Assembly: GCA_947458405.1 (NCBI GenBank)
Contig: CANGZW010000018.1
Coordinates: 1-42,297, forward strand
DNA: 42,297 nucleotides
Direction of reading: 5' to 3'
Source of the DNA: Leptospiraceae bacterium
GTDB taxonomy: Bacteria > Spirochaetota > Leptospiria > Leptospirales > Leptospiraceae
The notes beneath the pieces are model-generated. The model was not told where the DNA came from. It made no database searches and saw only the letters and a list, made by a program, of their open reading frames with translations. Each line of letters opens with the position of its first letter. Position 1 is the first letter of the stretch. Positions 17,648-28,160 of the stretch are shown here, piece by piece. A program made the position numbers and the translations under genes.

Positions 17648-18165
17648 TTTATTATCTTTAATTTTTGAACATTATTTAGTGTTTCTATCGTAGATTTTAA
17701 ATTATTTTTAATTATCTCAGTTTCCGATACACTAAAATCAAAATTTATACTGGACTTTCTATTTGAATATGAAAGAGAAATATTTTCCTTTGTATTACTA
17801 ATTAATTTTATCAAATCATCTGATAGCTCACTTCTTAATTTAAGAGCTTCAGAATAATCTGTTAATGTTTTTTTTAATATATAATATGTGCCATCTACTT
17901 TGATTGAAATACCAACCGGTAAATCAGTATCAAAACTATCTATATAATAATCAATATAGTATTTCTTATCTCCATTAGAGTTTTGATATACTCCTCTGAA
18001 AGTAAAACTATTCGGCTTTGTATCAATACAAATAGGATGCCAATTCCATGTTGGACAATATGATTTGGATTTCACAGAAATTAAATCTAATGTAGGTTCG
18101 GGAACTACCTGCAATGAAGAGCAGTTTACTAAAAAAAGTGTTAAAACTAAAAAAAAATAATACAT
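17644..18165 (-). CDS. putative lipoprotein, unknown function
   Basis: A 173-residue protein with a short signal peptide ending LFLVNC, giving lipidated Cys15. The mature part is strand-rich with two further cysteines (CPTWNWHPIC) that could form a disulfide. I do not recognise a family. GGGAG lies six bases before the ATG, and this is the first gene of the lipoprotein-malQ-ispD-regulator operon. The 168-base gap to divergent serA must contain this operon's promoter. Confidence 0.75.
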   Translation of the reverse strand: MYYFFLVLTLFLVNCSSLQVVPEPTLDLISVKSKSYCPTWNWHPICIDTKPNSFTFRGVYQNSNGDKKYYIDYYIDSFDTDLPVGISIKVDGTYYILKKTLTDYSEALKLRSELSDDLIKLISNTKENISLSYSNRKSSINFDFSVSETEIIKNNLKSTIETLNNVQKLKIIK

Positions 18166-18333
18166 ATAAATCTCCCTTTAACATATTCCTCAAAAGTTAA
18201 AAGTTATCCAAGTAAAAAAAATGAAAGATTTAACATTTACTGATATTAATGAAAAAGAATAAATTTTTAAAAGTAGCAATGTAATTTCAAAAATCATCTT
18301 TCAAGAAATTCATTGTACCCTGAAGTTGTTATT

Positions 18334-19554
18334 ATGATTTCCTATCCTAAAAATAAAATAAACGTTTTACTTCTAGAAAATATTCACGAAAACGCTGTAA
18401 ATTTATTTAAAAATGATGGTTTTACAGTTACAACTGTCAAAGAGGCATATTCTGAAGAAGAATTAATAAAAGTACTTCCTGACATTCACATTTTGGGAAT
18501 TCGATCCAAGACTAATATTACTCCAAAAGTATTAAACTCAAGTCCTAAATTAATGACAATAGGATGTTTTTGCATAGGAACCAACCAAGTAGATTTAGAT
18601 CATTCCCAAGAATTGGGTATTCCAGTTTTCAATGCCCCCTATTCTAACACCAGGAGCGTAGCCGAATTAGTCATAGCAGAGATTATAATTTTAGCCAGGA
18701 AGGTCGGAGATCAATCGAGGGATGCCCACAATGGAAAATGGAATAAAATTGCGACCAATTGTTTTGAAGTCAGGGGAAAAACCTTAGGGATTATCGGATA
18801 TGGTCATATAGGCTCTCAGGTCTCTGTTTTAGCTGAATCATTAGGTTTAAAGGTAATTTTTTTTGACATACAAACAAAGCTTCCCCTCGGAAATGCTATC
18901 AGCATGCCCACTTATGATTCTGTCTTAGAAGGCTGTGATTTCCTTTCGTTTCATGTTCCGGAAACCCCCGAAACAAAAAATATGCTCTCTAAAAATGAAA
19001 TCCAAAAAATGAAAAAAGGTAGTTATATACTTAATCTATCTAGGGGGACTGTTATTGATATAGATAGCCTAAGTGATGCCCTAAAAAGTGGACACATTGC
19101 GGGTGCAGGTGTTGATGTATTTCCTGAGGAACCAAAATCCAATAAGGATCCATTTGTTAATCAATTACAAAATCTTCCAAATGTATTTTTGACACCCCAT
19201 ATTGGCGGAAGCACTGAAGAAGCTCAAAAAAATATTGGTGTTGAGGTTGCTTCCAAATTATTGAAATACACAAATAATGGCTCAACTACTTTTAGCGTTA
19301 ATTTTCCTAATGTAGAGTTACCAATTTTACGTGATCATCATAGAATATTAAACGTTCACAAAAATCTTCCAGGTTTCTTAAGAGATATAAATAAAAGTGT
19401 ATCGGACTTAGGTGGAAATATTGCCGGTCAGTATCTCAGTACTACTAAAGATATTGGATACTTAATTATGGATATCAACAAGAATATAGGAGAGTTACTA
19501 AAAGAAGAAATTAAAAAGCATCCTCATTCTATTAAAACAAGAATTTTATATTAG
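18334..19554 (+). CDS. serA: D-3-phosphoglycerate dehydrogenase with C-terminal ACT domain
   Basis: SerA oxidises 3-phosphoglycerate, the first step of serine synthesis. With ATG 18334 the protein is 406 residues and closely follows the E. coli-type enzyme; a TTG seven codons upstream is possible but adds residues not expected. The NAD loop GYGHIG is at 155-160, and the catalytic triad is R237, E266 and H289. The ACT domain (about 335-406) keeps the serine-binding residues known from E. coli: H342, N344 and N362. Feedback inhibition by serine is therefore likely. With nearby glyA it supplies serine, glycine and one-carbon units. Confidence 0.96.
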   Translation: MISYPKNKINVLLLENIHENAVNLFKNDGFTVTTVKEAYSEEELIKVLPDIHILGIRSKTNITPKVLNSSPKLMTIGCFCIGTNQVDLDHSQELGIPVFNAPYSNTRSVAELVIAEIIILARKVGDQSRDAHNGKWNKIATNCFEVRGKTLGIIGYGHIGSQVSVLAESLGLKVIFFDIQTKLPLGNAISMPTYDSVLEGCDFLSFHVPETPETKNMLSKNEIQKMKKGSYILNLSRGTVIDIDSLSDALKSGHIAGAGVDVFPEEPKSNKDPFVNQLQNLPNVFLTPHIGGSTEEAQKNIGVEVASKLLKYTNNGSTTFSVNFPNVELPILRDHHRILNVHKNLPGFLRDINKSVSDLGGNIAGQYLSTTKDIGYLIMDINKNIGELLKEEIKKHPHSIKTRILY

Positions 19555-19578
19555 TTTTGGGATTATCGTGAAAAAATT

Positions 19579-19653
19579 TGGTAGTGCCACGGGGAATTGA
19601 ACCCCGGTTACAAGGATGAAAACCTTGTGTCCTAACCACTAGACGATGGCACC
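19579..19653 (-). tRNA. tRNA-Glu (TTC)
   Basis: Read on the minus strand, a full cloverleaf: acceptor GGTGCCA pairing with TGGCACT (one G-T pair), D arm with GTGGTTAGGA, anticodon loop TTTTCAT between CAAGG and CCTTG giving anticodon TTC, and T arm GGGGTTCAATTCCCC. The discriminator is A and the 3' CCA is encoded. A run of six T follows. Confidence 0.96.
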
Positions 19654-19662
19654 ATAAAAATG

Positions 19663-19735
19663 TGAGTCGTTCGGGATTCGAACCCGAGACCCTCTCCTTA
19701 AAAGGGAGATGCTCTACCAGCTGAGCTAACGACTC
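19663..19735 (-). tRNA. tRNA-Lys (TTT)
   Basis: Minus-strand cloverleaf: acceptor GAGTCGT/ACGACTC, D arm AGCTCAGCTGGTAGAGC, anticodon loop CTTTTAA between TCTCC and GGAGA giving anticodon TTT, T arm CTCGGGTTCGAATCCCGA. Discriminator A is followed by CAT, so CCA is not encoded, unlike the tRNA-Glu nine bases downstream. The two are probably one transcript. Confidence 0.96.
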
Positions 19736-19750
19736 TCGCCTGTATTTGCC

Positions 19751-19778
19751 AGATTATTTTTAACTATTAATAGAGCAA
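19751..19778 (-). promoter_or_regulatory. candidate promoter for the tRNA-Lys/tRNA-Glu pair
   Basis: On the minus strand TTGCTC (19773-19778) and TAATCT (19751-19756) are separated by 16 bases and placed about 15 bases before the tRNA-Lys 5' end. Both boxes deviate from consensus, and read-through from purA is an alternative. Confidence 0.3.
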
Positions 19779-19807
19779 TCTAAAAATGAATTAAATCTTC
19801 CCCTTTT

Positions 19808-21100
<1,293 letters not shown>

Positions 21101-22108
21101 TTAATTTCCTAAAATATCTTCATAAACATCTACATTCAAAGCAAATCCACAGGCTTTTCTCTCAACACCTGTAAATTTTTCAAATAATTTATCATAAGCT
21201 CCCCCGGAGAGTATAGGTTCAGGGGAACCGTCTGTATAGGCTTGAAAAATAAACCCAGTATAATAATCTAAATCTCTATATAAAGAATAATCCAAACACA
21301 AATTTATATTTTCCAAATTATTTATAGCATATTGAAAAATATCTTCAGTATCGATTAAATTACTTCCCATACCTAAATTGTATTTTTCATTTACCGATTT
21401 TAGTTCCGGTAGAATTTCACTTGGATTAAAACTAAGTAATAATTTGAAGAATATTTTTTTTAATTCAGGATAAGTATTAAATTTTATTAGAATATTTTCA
21501 AGCTCTACTTTATTTTTTGAGTACAACAGATTTAAAACTATAGAAATCTCTTCTTCTGTCACACCAATTTTATTTAATATTGATAAAATAACGTCCATAT
21601 TCCCCATTACTAGGGTTACCTTAGATTCTATATTTAATGTCTTTAATAATCCATTCATTAATAATAAAATATTTTTAATAGTTGATGAATCTGAATTTCC
21701 AATTACCTCAGCTCCTGCCTGGCAAAATTCCCTTCTACTTCCTGTTGAGCCGTCTGAATCCTTAATAATTTTTCCTATGTAGTACACTTTAAGATTTTTA
21801 TCTATATTCCCTGATCCTGCAATTCCTTTTACAACCTGAAGTGTCAAATCAATGCTCGGGGAAATTTCATTTCCTTTTAAATCTCTTGCCTTGAATAATT
21901 TTGACTTATCCGCATAAATAATATGATCATAAAATGAGGATGAAAAATCAAAAATAGGAGGATCTACTTCCTCAAAATTATTCTCTAAAAAATAAGCATG
22001 AATCTTATCTAGGTTATTTCTCCTTTTTTTTGCTTCCACAGGACTCAAGAAATGAAAACCATCCGGAATCCATTTAATTTCAGAGCCTTTTCGATATTCT
22101 TTTTTCAT
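21101..22108 (-). CDS. hisZ: ATP phosphoribosyltransferase regulatory subunit HisZ (HisRS paralogue)
   Basis: A HisRS-like catalytic-core protein that lacks the anticodon-binding domain. HisZ partners short-form HisG to allow histidine-regulated ATP phosphoribosyltransferase activity. WIPDGFHFLSP at residues 13-23 is a HisZ-type opening, and motif 2-like FCQAGAEVIG and motif 3-like SGGAYDKLFEKF are seen; the usual GGRYD arginine is Ala here. I start at ATG 22108 because AAGGA lies ten bases before it; a TTG at 22168 would add 20 residues. A HisRS pseudo-enzyme with another role cannot be excluded. Confidence 0.85.
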   Translation of the reverse strand: MKKEYRKGSEIKWIPDGFHFLSPVEAKKRRNNLDKIHAYFLENNFEEVDPPIFDFSSSFYDHIIYADKSKLFKARDLKGNEISPSIDLTLQVVKGIAGSGNIDKNLKVYYIGKIIKDSDGSTGSRREFCQAGAEVIGNSDSSTIKNILLLMNGLLKTLNIESKVTLVMGNMDVILSILNKIGVTEEEISIVLNLLYSKNKVELENILIKFNTYPELKKIFFKLLLSFNPSEILPELKSVNEKYNLGMGSNLIDTEDIFQYAINNLENINLCLDYSLYRDLDYYTGFIFQAYTDGSPEPILSGGAYDKLFEKFTGVERKACGFALNVDVYEDILGN

Positions 22109-22255
22109 TCTAAAAAATTCCTTTTTATAACCCTCAGACAGAATAAATAACTCTAATCGAGAATACAACTAAAATGGATTTTTAAATAAATACTTGACTT
22201 AGAAAATTTAAATATTATCTCTAAAGGGCATACATAATCAAAACGGAGAAATAGA

Positions 22256-24277
22256 TTGGAAAAAGAAGCAACAGTTGGTAGATGGCAAAAAGAATTCTTT
22301 GAAAATATTCATATTTTCGTAAAGAGTGGAATGGCTGAAGATGATGCAAGAAAGCTATTAGAAAATTTTCTAATTCGTTCCGGTTCTACCCCAATTCCTC
22401 CCGTAATGAACATTTTTAAAGAACCCGAAACTCTCGAAAAAATTGGAGTTTATACTGAGGGGAATGAATCAGCGAGAGAGTTCATGATAAATTTTTTAAA
22501 CCCCATTATGAGTAATTTTAAAGTAGTGGGCTTAGAAAATCTTGAATTAATTGATAAAGTAATAGGAAAATATCCTGTCACCCTTATTTCAAACCACCTA
22601 AGTCATTTAGATGCACCTGGTATTTTTCATTTACTATATACTTCAGGAGAACTTGGCAAAAGGATTGCCGAGAAAATCGTCTTTATTGCCGGAAGGTTAG
22701 CTTTTGAACCCGATTTCACGCGATTGGGATTGTATATGTTCGGTACTCTTTTGGTATGCTCAAAAAGAGACATGTCAGATAATCCATCCCTATCCGATTT
22801 AATGACTAAAATTAACATGAGAGCCTTCAGACTCTCCCAAAAGTTACAATCAGATGGAAAAATAATATCTATCTTCCCGGAGGGAACTAGATCTAGGGAT
22901 GGTAGACTTATGCCTTTTGTTGATACTGTCTATCACTATGTTGCTAATAAAGTTGTAATACCAATTTCTCTAGAAGGCACAGATAAAATCCTCCCGACAT
23001 CAGGCTTTTTATTCAATGCGGCAAGAGGGAAACTTGTAATAGGAAAACCTGTTTTAGTTGGAGATATTAAAAGGAAACCGGGAGGAGAAATTCTTGATGA
23101 GCTTGAACATATAGAATTCCCCGAAATTGGTGATAAAAAGCAATTTTTAATTGATAATTTAGCACTTTTAGTAGGTTCCAATTTAAGTAAACATAAACAT
23201 GGGATTTATAGAAATCTTTACAATGCTGATAGGCCGATTAAAGAAAATGTTTTAATTCAAAGCAATTCAAAACCTGAAGAGACAATTGTTGTAATCGGTC
23301 AAAGTTATAGATCGACTGCAACAGCGACTATTTTAGCAAACAAGAATGTTGAGGTTATTGTTTATAATCCAGATAAAGAGGTAACTGATGTTTGTAATAG
23401 TGAACACAGAGATATTGTTAACTTTCCCTTATTCAAACTTCCTCCTAATATTAAATTCTCTTCAGATCCTGAGATACTAAGAAAAGCAACCCTCTTTATT
23501 CAAAGTACAAATCCCTGGCAATTTGAATCTGTATATCCTTCTATTCAAAATGAGCTGAATAAAAATAAATCAGTAATCGTGAATGTAGTGAAAGGTTTTT
23601 CTTCCTCACCTAGGGGTTTAATTTCTTATGATTTAGAAGAGATGGGCATTGAAAAAAGCCGATTGGCAGTAGCGGCAGGAGCTGGATACCCTGAACAAAT
23701 GATGGAAAGAAAAATTTCAGGATTGGAAATTGCAGCTATAGATACCAGTCAGATCCCAAGACTTGTAAAGCTGTTTTCAACGGGTTATATCTTTTCAAGA
23801 CCAGCCTTAATTGAGCATGACATAATTGGTGTTCAACTTGGGGGAGCTTTAAAATCCGTTTATGCTCTAGTAATGGGAATGATAGAGGGCTATTTTAAAG
23901 ATGCACTAGGAGGAGATGTTGACAATACCCTATTTCATCTCTCCAACAGATTTTTTCGTGAAATGGTTGACATTGGTGTAATACTTGGGGGCAAAGAAAT
24001 CACATTTAATGGATTGAGTGGTTTAACAGATTTTATGCTGTCATGCTTTGGAGCCGATTCCCATGACCGAAAGTTTGGTTATGATTTAGTTAATGGTATC
24101 ACATCTCAAAAAGTAACCAGTGGTAGTTTTGGAATTAAAGTTATTTCAAATTTACTACGTCTAGATTTTGAAAAATATCCAATTATGACTGCTGCACATG
24201 AAGTTGTTGTAAATAATGCTGATGGGGAGGAAATGATTATGGTAATTCAAGAGAGGCTTTCCAAATTACATCATTAA
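22256..24277 (+). CDS. fused 1-acylglycerol-3-phosphate/G3P acyltransferase and glycerol-3-phosphate dehydrogenase
   Basis: A 673-residue two-domain protein starting at TTG 22256 with CGGAG seven bases upstream. Residues ~80-270 are a PlsC-type acyltransferase with the catalytic NHLSHLD motif (H114, D119) and FPEGTRSRDG at 207-216. Residues ~342-665 are GpsA-like: K446 in NVVKGF and K533 in GGALKSV match the GpsA catalytic lysines, and GLSGLTD (586-592) is the family signature. The NAD loop is altered to GQSYRST instead of GxGxxGT. The GpsA part would make sn-glycerol-3-phosphate from DHAP, and the PlsC part would acylate it or lysophosphatidate at the inner membrane. The fusion suggests direct hand-over of product. 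Domain calls are strong; whether both sites are active is uncertain. Confidence 0.92.
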   Translation: MEKEATVGRWQKEFFENIHIFVKSGMAEDDARKLLENFLIRSGSTPIPPVMNIFKEPETLEKIGVYTEGNESAREFMINFLNPIMSNFKVVGLENLELIDKVIGKYPVTLISNHLSHLDAPGIFHLLYTSGELGKRIAEKIVFIAGRLAFEPDFTRLGLYMFGTLLVCSKRDMSDNPSLSDLMTKINMRAFRLSQKLQSDGKIISIFPEGTRSRDGRLMPFVDTVYHYVANKVVIPISLEGTDKILPTSGFLFNAARGKLVIGKPVLVGDIKRKPGGEILDELEHIEFPEIGDKKQFLIDNLALLVGSNLSKHKHGIYRNLYNADRPIKENVLIQSNSKPEETIVVIGQSYRSTATATILANKNVEVIVYNPDKEVTDVCNSEHRDIVNFPLFKLPPNIKFSSDPEILRKATLFIQSTNPWQFESVYPSIQNELNKNKSVIVNVVKGFSSSPRGLISYDLEEMGIEKSRLAVAAGAGYPEQMMERKISGLEIAAIDTSQIPRLVKLFSTGYIFSRPALIEHDIIGVQLGGALKSVYALVMGMIEGYFKDALGGDVDNTLFHLSNRFFREMVDIGVILGGKEITFNGLSGLTDFMLSCFGADSHDRKFGYDLVNGITSQKVTSGSFGIKVISNLLRLDFEKYPIMTAAHEVVVNNADGEEMIMVIQERLSKLHH

Positions 24278-24292
24278 AAGGAAAAGATTTTC

Positions 24293-24324
24293 AATACTAT
24301 ATAATAATTTTATTATATAGTATT
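24293..24324. terminator. 12-bp AT-rich inverted repeat between convergent genes
   Basis: AATACTATATAA (24293-24304) and TTATATAGTATT (24313-24324) are perfect inverted repeats around an 8-base loop. The hairpin occupies the 55-base gap between the fusion gene and the convergent NTF2-like gene, so a bidirectional transcription end is likely, though the stem has only two G-C pairs. Confidence 0.5.
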
Positions 24325-24332
24325 AGATTATT

Positions 24333-24812
24333 TTAAGAGATTCTTTTCCTCTTCATATAAAGCTCTAAACCACTTAATGCTTCAGATTTAATTTTACCAG
24401 TTACAATGGGAGTAAAACCCAGTAGATAACCTTTCCATCCAAGTGCCATTCCAGACCATTTCCAAAGATTAAAATTATCCTTATGAGATATAATTTTATT
24501 ATCTTTAAATTTAAAGTTTGCATGAATTTTATTTATAACTTTACGATTTGTTTTGCTAAAGTTATATTCTGCAACCCAATCTGCTTCGCCTGCCTCATCA
24601 TTAGCAACTATATTTGAAAAATTAAGGGTAAGTCCAGCACTTCTTTCAATTAGCATTTGCCACATTGCTTTTGCTTTCGTTCCGATTAATTTTCCAAAGA
24701 CAGGGTCTTCAAATTCAATAGAATCATCATAACATTCTATCATACCAGCAACATTTTTATTTGAAAAAGATGTATAAAACTTATTTATTATATCTTCATT
24801 AGGATGACTCAT
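24333..24812 (-). CDS. NTF2-like / SnoaL-like domain protein
   Basis: A 159-residue protein that opens with the helix-then-strand pattern of the NTF2-like superfamily (EDIINKFYTSFSNKNVAGMIECYDDSIEFEDPVFG), with the mid-protein IHANFKFKDNKIISHKDNFNLWKW strand pair. Many members are small hydrolases, isomerases or binding proteins; nothing here fixes which. It lies downstream of the ribosomal locus on the same strand but behind a hairpin, so it is probably a separate unit. Confidence 0.82.
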   Translation of the reverse strand: MSHPNEDIINKFYTSFSNKNVAGMIECYDDSIEFEDPVFGKLIGTKAKAMWQMLIERSAGLTLNFSNIVANDEAGEADWVAEYNFSKTNRKVINKIHANFKFKDNKIISHKDNFNLWKWSGMALGWKGYLLGFTPIVTGKIKSEALSGLELYMKRKRIS

Positions 24813-24859
24813 AAGATTTACTCCTATTAGAAAGAGAGTGATTTTTAAGATTAGAATTC

Positions 24860-24890
24860 TGAAGAGAGTGAAGAACTCTCTTCATTTTTT
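24860..24890. terminator. terminator hairpin beyond rplQ, end of the ribosomal locus
   Basis: TGAAGAGAGT and ACTCTCTTCA form a perfect 10-bp stem with a 5-base loop (24860-24884). On the plus strand it is followed by TTTTTT (24885-24890), a canonical intrinsic terminator. Read on the minus strand, the direction of the ribosomal operon, the tail is weaker (GAATTCTAATCTT). It lies 5 bases past the rplQ stop region and probably works in both directions. Confidence 0.7.
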
Positions 24891-24895
24891 AAAGA

Positions 24896-25384
24896 TTATT
24901 TTTTTGTTTTTTCTTTTTTTACTTTTGTCTTATTTCTTTCTTCTTTTGCTTTAAGAAATTCTTCTGTTTTTGATTTTTTTATTTCTTTAAGTTCAACTTT
25001 TGACTTTTTACCTACAAGCTCTAAAATTCCCATTTCAGAATTGTCAGATGGTCTATTTACTAACCTATAAATTCTTGTATATCCACCCTTTACTTCTTTG
25101 TATCTAGGTGCTATTTCAGTAAATAACTTATTCACGATTTCTTTATCATGAATTCGCTTCATAACCTCTCTCTTATTGTGTAGAGAGGCTCCCGGCTCTG
25201 ATAATTCTAAATTTTTCTTTGCTCTAGTAATTAACTTTTCTGCATGAGAACGTATTACCTTAATCTTTGTAAGGGTTGACTCAATTCTTTCATGCTCAAA
25301 AAGACTAGTAACCATATTGTTTATTAATGCTTTTCTATGGTTAACATCTCGATTTAATTGCTTTAATTTGTTACGCTTGTTCAT
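24896..25384 (-). CDS. rplQ: 50S ribosomal protein L17
   Basis: The first ~115 residues follow bacterial L17 ([20 protein letters not shown] opening, [16 protein letters not shown]). A lysine/glutamate-rich tail extends the protein to 162 residues; this tail is longer than in E. coli and is probably disordered on the ribosome surface. It is the last gene of the locus, and its start codon directly abuts the rpoA stop. Confidence 0.97.
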   Translation of the reverse strand: MNKRNKLKQLNRDVNHRKALINNMVTSLFEHERIESTLTKIKVIRSHAEKLITRAKKNLELSEPGASLHNKREVMKRIHDKEIVNKLFTEIAPRYKEVKGGYTRIYRLVNRPSDNSEMGILELVGKKSKVELKEIKKSKTEEFLKAKEERNKTKVKKEKTKK

Positions 25385-26362
25385 TTAAAAATCCCTCATT
25401 CCAAAAGAAAGACCTAAACTAGAAAGTTTAGCTTTAAGCTCTGTTAAACTATTCTCGCTATAATGTCTAGATTTAGTTAATTCATCTTCATTTCTCTTTA
25501 CTAAGTCTGAGATAAAATCAATTTCTAGGCTTCTCAAAACATTTAAAGATCTAACTGATAGCTCAAGTTCTTCCACATGTCTTGATAAAGATGCCTTTAG
25601 CTTTTGATCAGCTTCATCTAACTCGTCTTCTTCTTCTTCAATTTCTTCTTCAAAATTTATGAATATTGTAAGATGTTCTTTTAGTATTTTCGCTGCTTGT
25701 GCCAAGGCATCTTCAGGAGAAACCGAACCATCCGTCCAAATTTCGATAGATAATTTTTCGTAGTCTGACCTTTGTGCAATTCTAGTTTCCGTAGTCTCAA
25801 AAATAACTTTTGTGACTGGTGAAAAAAGAGAATCAATTGGTATAGTTCCTAAAACTTCTACTTCTTTTTTCTTTTCTTCTGCTGGAAAGTAGCCTTTCCC
25901 TCTTTGGATTTCTATATCCATTATTAGATTAGCATCTTCATTTAGAGTTGCTATTAAATGATCTGGATTCATTATTTCTATTGAGGAATCTACTGCCAAA
26001 TCCCCTGCTCTAAAATATCCAGGACCTTTTAATTCTAAATGAATAACCTTATTTTGGTCTTTATCTTCAGGCTCATACTTAATTCTAACCTGTTTAAGAT
26101 TCAATATTATTCTAGAAACGTCCTCTGATATTCCCTCTATAAAAGAAAATTCATGGGTCACACCTTCAATTCTTATAGCGGAAATGGCAGATCCTTCAAT
26201 AGAAGACATTAGGGTTCTTCTAAGAGAATTTCCTACTGTTGTTGCAAAGCCTCTTTCAAATGGCTCAGCAACAAATTTTCCATAATTTGGGGTGTTTACT
26301 TCGGTGAAGTAATCTATTTTTTTAGGTCGTTTAAAACCTTTTAACAAATTTTTATGAGACAA
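25385..26362 (-). CDS. rpoA: RNA polymerase alpha subunit
   Basis: A 325-residue alpha subunit with assembly domain (GRFATTxGNSLRR-type segment) and C-terminal DNA-contacting domain ([13 protein letters not shown] ... [10 protein letters not shown]) joined by an acidic linker. I place the start at TTG 26362, which gives [16 protein letters not shown], matching the usual alpha N-terminus. GGGA lies seven bases before it. The longer frame beginning at ATG 26404 adds 14 residues, overlaps rpsD and has no such site. In the C-terminal domain the arginine and asparagine that contact UP elements appear conserved (VRSLN). Confidence 0.96.
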   Translation of the reverse strand: MSHKNLLKGFKRPKKIDYFTEVNTPNYGKFVAEPFERGFATTVGNSLRRTLMSSIEGSAISAIRIEGVTHEFSFIEGISEDVSRIILNLKQVRIKYEPEDKDQNKVIHLELKGPGYFRAGDLAVDSSIEIMNPDHLIATLNEDANLIMDIEIQRGKGYFPAEEKKKEVEVLGTIPIDSLFSPVTKVIFETTETRIAQRSDYEKLSIEIWTDGSVSPEDALAQAAKILKEHLTIFINFEEEIEEEEDELDEADQKLKASLSRHVEELELSVRSLNVLRSLEIDFISDLVKRNEDELTKSRHYSENSLTELKAKLSSLGLSFGMRDF

Positions 26363-26381
26363 TTTAGTTTCCCTTAAAAAA

Positions 26382-27014
26382 TTACTTTGAATACAATTCA
26401 ACAATTACCTGTTCTTTGACAGGTAAATCAACATGCTCACGCTTAGGAAGAGATATGACTTCTCCCGTAATTTTTGAATAATCAGGTGTTAACCAACCTG
26501 GGTTTCTATTCAAAGACTGAGCAAACTTTATATTTAGATCAATTAATTGGTTTTTTTGAAATTTATCTTTAAATCCAACAACATCTCCGACTTTTATTTG
26601 AAAAGATGGAATATTTACACGAACACCATTAACTAAAACATGTCCTTGGTTTATAAAGTTTCTTGACTGAGCTCTTGAAGAAGCAAAGCCCATTCTATAA
26701 ATTACATTATCCAATCTTCTTTCAAGTAACTGTAATAATATTTCACCAGTGATACCTTCCATATGGTTCGCTTTTTCAAAATAATCCCGGAACTGTTTTT
26801 CTAAAACACCATATATTCTTTTTACTTTTTGCTTTTCACGTAATTGTGATGAATATTCAGAAACTTTCCCTTTCTTCTTAGGAGGAAGACCCGGGGGAGA
26901 CTTTCTGTCTTCAAAACTACATTTATCCTTATTTAAGCATCTACTACCTTTTAAGAATAATTTTAGTCCTTCTCTTCGGCATAACTTGCATACTGGTCCT
27001 GTATATCTAGCCAT
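26382..27014 (-). CDS. rpsD: 30S ribosomal protein S4
   Basis: A 210-residue S4 with N-terminal zinc ligands C9, C12, C26 and C32, the zinc-binding form. The S4 RNA-binding domain follows ([29 protein letters not shown]). It nucleates assembly of the 30S body. Placement between rpsK and rpoA is the usual alpha-operon position. Confidence 0.98.
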   Translation of the reverse strand: MARYTGPVCKLCRREGLKLFLKGSRCLNKDKCSFEDRKSPPGLPPKKKGKVSEYSSQLREKQKVKRIYGVLEKQFRDYFEKANHMEGITGEILLQLLERRLDNVIYRMGFASSRAQSRNFINQGHVLVNGVRVNIPSFQIKVGDVVGFKDKFQKNQLIDLNIKFAQSLNRNPGWLTPDYSKITGEVISLPKREHVDLPVKEQVIVELYSK

Positions 27015-27032
27015 ATTATTTATTTACTCCTA

Positions 27033-27434
27033 TCATACTCTTCTTCTTTTTCTAGGTCTACAACCATTATGAGGCAATGGTGTTATATCTTTTATGATTT
27101 TGATAGCAAGACCTTTATTAGCGAGTGATCTAATGGCTGACTCTCTCCCAATACCTGGACCTGAAACTAATACATCTACTTCTCTCAAACCAGCCGCCTC
27201 TATTGCTTTTTCGGCGGCGTTAGATGCAGCTACTTGTGCTGCATATGGAGTTGATTTCTTAGATCCTCTAAAACTCATTAATCCTGAAGATGACCATGAT
27301 AGAACATTTCCTGCCATATCAGTTATTGTTACAATTGTGTTATTAAAAGAAGCTTGAATATATACTTTACCTTTTGGTACGTTTTTTTTCTCTTTTTTCT
27401 TTACTTTTTTTGTTTTTTTGTCTTTTTCTGCCAT
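27033..27434 (-). CDS. rpsK: 30S ribosomal protein S11
   Basis: A 133-residue S11 with a lysine-rich N-terminal extension (first ~18 residues) before the conserved [29 protein letters not shown] and the C-terminal [12 protein letters not shown], which contacts 16S rRNA at the platform, are intact. It is 5 bases downstream of rpsM. Confidence 0.98.
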   Translation of the reverse strand: MAEKDKKTKKVKKKEKKNVPKGKVYIQASFNNTIVTITDMAGNVLSWSSSGLMSFRGSKKSTPYAAQVAASNAAEKAIEAAGLREVDVLVSGPGIGRESAIRSLANKGLAIKIIKDITPLPHNGCRPRKRRRV

Positions 27435-27439
27435 ATTAA

Positions 27440-27817
27440 TTATTTAGTTACCTTTTTCTTATTGGCTACTGTCTTTTTGACACCTTTTCTAGTTCTGGCA
27501 TTAGTTCTAGTTCTTTGTCCTCTAACAGGGAGTCCCTTTCTATGTCTAAGTCCTCTATATGAAGAAATATCCATTAATCTTTTTATGTTTAGATTAATTT
27601 CAGATCTAAGATCCCCTTCAACACTGAAGCTATCTTCTAATACTTTCCTAATTGCTGTTTCTTGAGCTTCTGAAAGATTTTTTACACGTATACTTTGGTC
27701 AATACCAGCTTTTTCAAGTATTTTCTCAGAAGAGGATCTTCCGATTCCAAATATATAGGTTAATCCTACAACAATTCTTTTTTCTCGTGGTAAATCAATT
27801 CCAGCAAACCTTGCCAT
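27440..27817 (-). CDS. rpsM: 30S ribosomal protein S13
   Basis: A 125-residue S13 of the 30S head. The [15 protein letters not shown] start and YIFGIG turn are typical, as is the basic C-terminal tail ([15 protein letters not shown]) that reaches the A and P sites. Its ATG abuts the rpmJ stop codon. Confidence 0.98.
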   Translation of the reverse strand: MARFAGIDLPREKRIVVGLTYIFGIGRSSSEKILEKAGIDQSIRVKNLSEAQETAIRKVLEDSFSVEGDLRSEINLNIKRLMDISSYRGLRHRKGLPVRGQRTRTNARTRKGVKKTVANKKKVTK

Positions 27818-27931
27818 TTATCTTTGCCTCTGTTTATGTTTTGGATTTGTGCAAATCACTCTAATTACATTTTTTCTTCTAATAACTTTGCAATTACTAC
27901 AAATCTTTTTAACGGATGCTCTTACTTTCAT
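27818..27931 (-). CDS. rpmJ: 50S ribosomal protein L36
   Basis: A 37-residue protein, [14 protein letters not shown] then a basic tail ending KHKQRQR. It is the zinc-binding form with C11, C14, C27 and H32. It fills the gap between infA and rpsM exactly, with its TAA adjoining the rpsM ATG, which is its normal location. Confidence 0.97.
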   Translation of the reverse strand: MKVRASVKKICSNCKVIRRKNVIRVICTNPKHKQRQR

Positions 27932-27941
27932 CTGAAACTTC

Positions 27942-28160
27942 CTATTTTTTTCTATAAGTGATTCTACCCTTAGTTAAATCATAAGGGGATAATTCTACTG
28001 TAACCTTGTCTCCTGGTAAAATTCGAATATAATGCATTCTCATTTTTCCAGAAATATGAGCCAAAATATTGTGGCCGTTTTCTAATTCTACGCGAAACAT
28101 CGCATTTGGTAGAGGTTCTTTAACAGTTCCATCTACTGTTATGGCTTCTTCTTTTGCCAT
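27942..28160 (-). CDS. infA: translation initiation factor IF-1
   Basis: A 72-residue single S1/OB-fold domain ([41 protein letters not shown]), the standard length and sequence pattern of IF-1, which binds the 30S A site during initiation. Its ATG touches the adk stop without a gap. Confidence 0.98.
   Translation of the reverse strand: MAKEEAITVDGTVKEPLPNAMFRVELENGHNILAHISGKMRMHYIRILPGDKVTVELSPYDLTKGRITYRKK

Noticed and set aside
24813-24860. Search for CRISPR-like or tandem repeats (for example the recurring AGAGAGTG near 24828 and 24865)
   Set aside because: Only two short partial copies; explained by the hairpin arms and chance. No regularly spaced repeats were found anywhere in the window.
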